Below, in pieces: positions 34,940 through 38,068 of a stretch of DNA of 38,068 nt (position 1 is the stretch's first letter; every line of letters starts with the position of its first letter). Made by a program: the position numbers and the translations under genes. Location of the stretch: positions 1-38,068 of the forward strand of contig JAEUOD010000020.1 of assembly GCA_016791065.1 (NCBI GenBank). Reading direction: 5' to 3'. The notes beneath the pieces were generated by a model. It worked only from the letters and a program-made list of their open reading frames with translations, was not told the DNA's origin and did not search any database. This DNA comes from Dechloromonas sp. (GTDB taxonomy: Bacteria; Pseudomonadota; Gammaproteobacteria; Burkholderiales; Rhodocyclaceae).

Positions 34940-35988
34940 TGCCCCGCCAGTTGGCGCTCCAGCTCGGCGATGCGGCGCTTGAGCGCGTCCACCGTCTCGG
35001 CGCGCTTGCCGCGCTGCGCCTCAAGCCCGGCTTCGATCCAAGACACCCAGGCCGACAGGCCATCGCCGCTGCTGGCCGAAACGCGGAAGACGGTCAGATC
35101 GGGATTGACCCGACGCGCATTGGCTTCCGCGAGATCGGCGTCGAAATCGAGGTAGGGCAGCAGGTCGCACTTGTTGAGCAGCATGACGTCGGCGGCCCGG
35201 AACATGTCCGGATACTTCAGCGGTTTGTCCTCGCCCTCGGTGACCGAGAGGATCGCCACCTTGTGATGCTCGCCGAGATCGAAGGCTGCCGGACAGACAA
35301 GATTGCCGACGTTCTCGATCAGGAACAGCGATTCGTCGGCCGGCTGCAGGCGCTCAAGCGCATGGCCGACCATATGGCCGTCGAGGTGACAGCCCTTGCC
35401 GGTATTGATCTGCAGCGCGGCGACACCGGTGGCACGGATGCGCTCGGCGTCGTTCGAGGTCTGCTGGTCGCCTTCGACGACGGTGATCGCCACCCTGTCC
35501 TTGAGCAGTTCGATGGTCCGTACCAGCAGGGTCGTCTTGCCGGAACCCGGACTCGAGACCAGATTGAGCGCGAAGATGCCACGATCGTCGAAGTACTGCC
35601 GGTTTTCGCTGGCGTAACGATTATTTTTGCTGAGGATATCCTGCTCGATCTGCACCATGCGCGACTGGCTCAGGCCGGGCACGTGCGCCCGGGCCGGGCC
35701 GGCGCCGAAGTCGAGATCGCCGCCCACGCCGTGTTCGTGATGATGGTGCTCGTGGCCGTGCGCGTGCTCGCCCTCGTGCACATGGGCGTGGCTGTGTTCG
35801 CTGCCGTCGGCATGGCGATGGGTATGGGCATGCACGCCGAGCGGCGCGTCGTCATGCGCATGGGCATAGTCGGCGCCGTGATCGTGGGCATGGCTATGCA
35901 CCGTCCCGTCTTCATGGACATGGGCGTGCTCGTGAGCCGCCCCTTCGATCCTCGTTTCCCCTGCGCCGCAGCCGCAAACCGTACACAT
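34936..35988 (-). CDS. hypB: Nickel-inserting GTPase HypB with histidine-rich N-terminus
   Basis: 350 residues. The N-terminal high-affinity nickel motif is CTVCGCG (Cys2, Cys5, Cys7); a histidine-rich stretch follows (about residues 19-86, more than twenty histidines) that can store nickel. The SIMIBI GTPase domain has P-loop SSPGSGKTT (145-153) and the interface metal site region [11 protein letters not shown]. HypB works with HypA to insert nickel. It starts about 19 bases after the hypA stop and overlaps hypF by four bases. Confidence 0.97.
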   Translation of the reverse strand: MCTVCGCGAGETRIEGAAHEHAHVHEDGTVHSHAHDHGADYAHAHDDAPLGVHAHTHRHADGSEHSHAHVHEGEHAHGHEHHHHEHGVGGDLDFGAGPARAHVPGLSQSRMVQIEQDILSKNNRYASENRQYFDDRGIFALNLVSSPGSGKTTLLVRTIELLKDRVAITVVEGDQQTSNDAERIRATGVAALQINTGKGCHLDGHMVGHALERLQPADESLFLIENVGNLVCPAAFDLGEHHKVAILSVTEGEDKPLKYPDMFRAADVMLLNKCDLLPYLDFDADLAEANARRVNPDLTVFRVSASSGDGLSAWVSWIEAGLEAQRGKRAETVDALKRRIAELERQLAGQ

Positions 35989-36007
35989 TCCCTCGTCTCC
36001 TCTCGAA

Positions 36008-36349
36008 CTACGCTATTTCTATTTCCTTGACCCGCATTTCGGTGCCGCCCGTCGGTTGCACCTGGTAGCTGCCGCACTTCGGGCAGGCACCGTAGCTTTC
36101 ACTCATCGGCACGCTCTCGCCGCACGGCATGCACCAGCCGACACCGGGCACATCGACGATCTCCAGTACCGCCCCCTGCGCGATGCCGCCATGCGTCACC
36201 GCCTCGAAGCAGAAGCGCAAAGCCTCGGGCTGGACCGAAGACAGCCGGCCGATCTCAAGCACAACCAGCTTAACCCTTTGTGCCCCTTCGCGCTGCGCCG
36301 TCTCCTCGACCAGCTGCAGCACGCCTTCGGCCAGCGACATTTCATGCAT
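36008..36349 (-). CDS. hypA: Nickel metallochaperone HypA
   Basis: 113 residues beginning MHE, with the nickel-binding His2, and a zinc site Cys73-x-x-Cys76 and Cys89-x-x-Cys92 (CMPC, CPKC). It delivers nickel to the hydrogenase large subunit together with HypB. Its start overlaps the hoxV end by eight bases. Confidence 0.97.
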   Translation of the reverse strand: MHEMSLAEGVLQLVEETAQREGAQRVKLVVLEIGRLSSVQPEALRFCFEAVTHGGIAQGAVLEIVDVPGVGWCMPCGESVPMSESYGACPKCGSYQVQPTGGTEMRVKEIEIA

Positions 36350-37256
36350 CGTTCAATTCCAGCGTATAGGGCAGGCAGGGGTCGAGCGCCAGCACGGCCT
36401 GTTCAAGCAACTGCCGGCCCGCCTCGGGCGACTCCGCCTGGCGGCCGGCGAGCAGTTCGGTGAGCGCCGCGGCATCGGCGAAATGGATGTCGGTCGGCGC
36501 CACGACGCGGTAGCGCAGCACGCGCCCGTCATCGACATGCACCGCATGGGTCAGGATGCCGCGCGCCGTGATCGTCTGGGCGACGCCCCAGCCATCGCCC
36601 CCCGCCGCAACGACCGGATACGGCGCACCACTCGCCAGCGCCTCGGCGGCCTGTTCGACTTCGGCGAGGCGACCACGGAACGCGGCCTGGGGCGACGCCG
36701 GGCGCGCCAAGGCCGGCGGCTGCGGGCTCAGGCCCTGCCAGTAGGCCAGCCAGGTCTCGGGCGCCAGTTCGGGCATGCCCGGCACCTCGCCCCCTGCTGC
36801 AGACGACGGCACCGTCTCGTCCAGGCGCATCAGGCAGGCCGCTGCCATCGGGCGAACACTGACCGCAATCAGTTTTTGCGTCTCGGCCAGGCATTGGCTC
36901 CCCTGGCGCGCAGCGCGCCAGGCGGCAAACGCCGATTGCGCCGGCGGCAAGCCGAGCGCTGTCGGCCAGTCGAGCAGCAGGCGCCAGAAATTCTCGTGCA
37001 ACAGTTCCACCCACAATTCGCCGTCGTCCACCGGCCGCCTTGCCTCACCCATGGCCGCCGCCAGGGCCGCCTGGGCGGCAGCCCGCTGGGCATGGGCGCA
37101 GAGGGTGTAGAGGTAGGGAATGGTCTTGACCACCGCCTCGGGTATCTGGCCGACGAACAGTTGGGCCACCGGCGGCCGCTGCAGGCGAACGGCAATCTGC
37201 CCGAACTGCCGGCCGCCCCATTCGGCCCTCACGGCCAGCAAACCGGCCGAGGTCAT
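36342..37256 (-). CDS. hoxV: Hydrogenase accessory protein HoxV (HupK)
   Basis: 304 residues, related to hydrogenase large subunits: the end ([21 protein letters not shown]) mimics the C-terminal DPCxxC active-site segment but keeps only one cysteine, and the middle (GWGVAQTITARGILTHAVHVDDGRVLRYRVVAPT) follows large-subunit sequence. HoxV/HupK is thought to act as a scaffold for the Fe(CN)2CO unit on the way to the membrane-bound hydrogenase. The start is ATG 37256, overlapping the hoxT stop by four bases (ATGA). An in-frame extension upstream overlaps hoxT and is discarded. Confidence 0.85.
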   Translation of the reverse strand: MTSAGLLAVRAEWGGRQFGQIAVRLQRPPVAQLFVGQIPEAVVKTIPYLYTLCAHAQRAAAQAALAAAMGEARRPVDDGELWVELLHENFWRLLLDWPTALGLPPAQSAFAAWRAARQGSQCLAETQKLIAVSVRPMAAACLMRLDETVPSSAAGGEVPGMPELAPETWLAYWQGLSPQPPALARPASPQAAFRGRLAEVEQAAEALASGAPYPVVAAGGDGWGVAQTITARGILTHAVHVDDGRVLRYRVVAPTDIHFADAAALTELLAGRQAESPEAGRQLLEQAVLALDPCLPYTLELNDA

Positions 37257-37720
37257 GCGCCCAGCCCGAGGAAGGCGCGCCGGCTGGCGGCCGCGGCCGG
37301 TGCGGGCGGCGCGACCGGCTCGGCGAACAGCGCGTGCGCCGTTGCCAGCGCAACCAGGCGAGCCTGCTCGTGATCGGCAAATTCCAGCGCCGGCGAGAAC
37401 AGCGAGCAAAGATGATAGACGCCCAGACGCTCCTCCCCAGCGACGATGAACTCATAATCGCCGGACGGAAACGCCCAGTCGTGCTTGCCGCCGGCGGTCA
37501 GTGCCGGCCAGCCGTCATCGGAACCCGGCAGGCAAAGCAGGTTGATCGCCCACGGCGTGATCATCAGGCCGGCCCAGTGGCCGGCAGCCATCCGGCGAAA
37601 GCCGATGGCCTCGACCTGCAACACCGGGTTGCAGATCGGCAAGCCGGCCATGCTGCCGCGGGCGATACCCGTGAACACCTCGACCAGGACCGTCGACGGG
37701 TCGTGCGTCCAGACCTTCAT
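37253..37720 (-). CDS. hoxT: Hydrogenase assembly chaperone HoxT (HybE/HupJ family)
   Basis: 155 residues. The HybE-like core is visible (STVLVEVFTGIARGSMAGLPICNPVLQVEAIGF, then TPWAINLLCLPGSDDGW and FPSGDYEF), followed by an alanine/proline-rich tail. The family protects the small or large subunit during assembly and delays export until maturation is complete. The start is ATG 37720, overlapping the hoxR stop by four bases; the longer frame runs inside hoxR. It lies in the order hoxR-hoxT-hoxV as in Ralstonia. Confidence 0.88.
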   Translation of the reverse strand: MKVWTHDPSTVLVEVFTGIARGSMAGLPICNPVLQVEAIGFRRMAAGHWAGLMITPWAINLLCLPGSDDGWPALTAGGKHDWAFPSGDYEFIVAGEERLGVYHLCSLFSPALEFADHEQARLVALATAHALFAEPVAPPAPAAAASRRAFLGLGA

Positions 37721-37917
37721 TCCGCCAGCACCATGAACTTGTGGCGCGGCGCATCGCAGCCCGGACAACACCAGTCCTCCGGCAGTTCGGCAAACGGGAC
37801 GCCGGGCGAAATGCCGCGCACGTCGTCGCCCGTGGCCGGGTCGTAAACCCACCAGCAAATGCCGCACTCCAGCCTGTCCTGCGGCCCGACATCGAGAAAT
37901 GAACCTTCGAAGCGCAT
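37717..37917 (-). CDS. hoxR: Rubredoxin-type protein HoxR (HupI)
   Basis: 66 residues with a single iron site: CGIC (Cys18, Cys21) and CPGC (Cys51, Cys54), and the usual WWVYDPATGD and PFAELPEDW segments of rubredoxins. Cys50 is an extra cysteine. In hydrogenase operons this rubredoxin supports assembly of the oxygen-tolerant iron-sulfur small subunit under air. It overlaps hoxT by four bases. Confidence 0.93.
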   Translation of the reverse strand: MRFEGSFLDVGPQDRLECGICWWVYDPATGDDVRGISPGVPFAELPEDWCCPGCDAPRHKFMVLAE

Positions 37918-37927
37918 GGGAGAAAGC

Positions 37928-38068
37928 CTAGACCGGCTCCGCCATCATGTCGAGATATTCGCGCAGGCGTTCGATCGAATCGGCGAAATCCTCGTCGGCG
38001 GCCAGCGCCACCTCGGGCATGCCGACGATCTCAATGGAGTTCAGGATCAGCGTGTCCATACTGTTGAA
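37928..38068 (-). CDS. hoxQ: HoxQ (HupH)-type hydrogenase expression protein, C-terminal part
   Basis: The window holds the last 46 codons and the TAG stop (37928-37930), reading ...[20 protein letters not shown] and ending [12 protein letters not shown]. The LILN-IEI-x-x-PEVALAA segment agrees with the end of HupH/HoxQ proteins, chaperones of the hydrogenase small subunit, and its place directly before hoxR is as in Ralstonia. The name rests on this short segment and gene order. It ends 10 bases before hoxR starts. Confidence 0.7.
   Translation of the reverse strand, partial: FNSMDTLILNSIEIVGMPEVALAADEDFADSIERLREYLDMMAEPV

Overview
This looks like chromosomal DNA of a betaproteobacterium, most likely a Rhodocyclales-type hydrogen oxidiser. 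That rests on GC-rich coding, and on hydrogenase genes whose content and order follow the Ralstonia eutropha membrane-bound hydrogenase locus (hoxQ-R-T-V, hypA-B-F-C-D-E-X, hoxA-B-C, with hoxJ and hoxN nearby). The genus is an inference; no rRNA or marker gene is present.

Region 1 (1-7877) is core DNA on nickel supply and hydrogen sensing: the first codons of a malic enzyme gene, a TonB-dependent receptor, a HoxN/NiCoT nickel permease, the hydrogen-signalling histidine kinase HoxJ and the nickel repressor NikR. A NikR-type operator overlaps a sigma-54-like promoter just upstream of the permease, so permease and receptor probably form a nickel-repressed uptake operon. A Lon-like AAA ATPase, an MFS transporter and a small unknown gene follow.

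Region 2 (about 7891-24284) is an integrated genomic island of about 16.4 kb. Its tyrosine integrase and excisionase sit at the right end, next to the 3' end of hoxC. At the left end the last six codons plus stop of the original hoxC (MVCTVH-stop) survive as a remnant, while the island supplies a synonymous replacement 3' end to hoxC. Cargo: a C-protein-like regulator, two small secreted-protein genes, a type I restriction-modification operon with a 5'-truncated hsdM, a SLATT membrane effector gene, a gene joining the first part of a CD-NTase to an HrgA-like nuclease-like half, a small membrane protein, a serine recombinase, about 1.4 kb of repeat-rich non-coding DNA, a hipBA toxin-antitoxin pair and an unrecognised two-gene soluble/membrane operon. 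It is a defence and stabilisation island with at least two apparent recombination scars.

Region 3 (24263-38068, all minus strand except one small gene) is the hydrogenase maturation and regulation operon. Read in transcription order: hoxQ (partial), hoxR, hoxT, hoxV, hypA, hypB, hypF, hypC, hypD, hypE, then hypX, hoxA, hoxB, hoxC. Many genes overlap by 1-8 bases. Hyp proteins build the NiFe(CN)2CO centre, HypX supplies CO under oxygen, HoxBC senses H2, HoxJ relays the signal and HoxA (NtrC family, sigma-54 dependent) switches on hydrogenase genes. Together with the nickel uptake and NikR genes of region 1, the core part of the window is one hydrogenase regulon interrupted by a mobile defence island.
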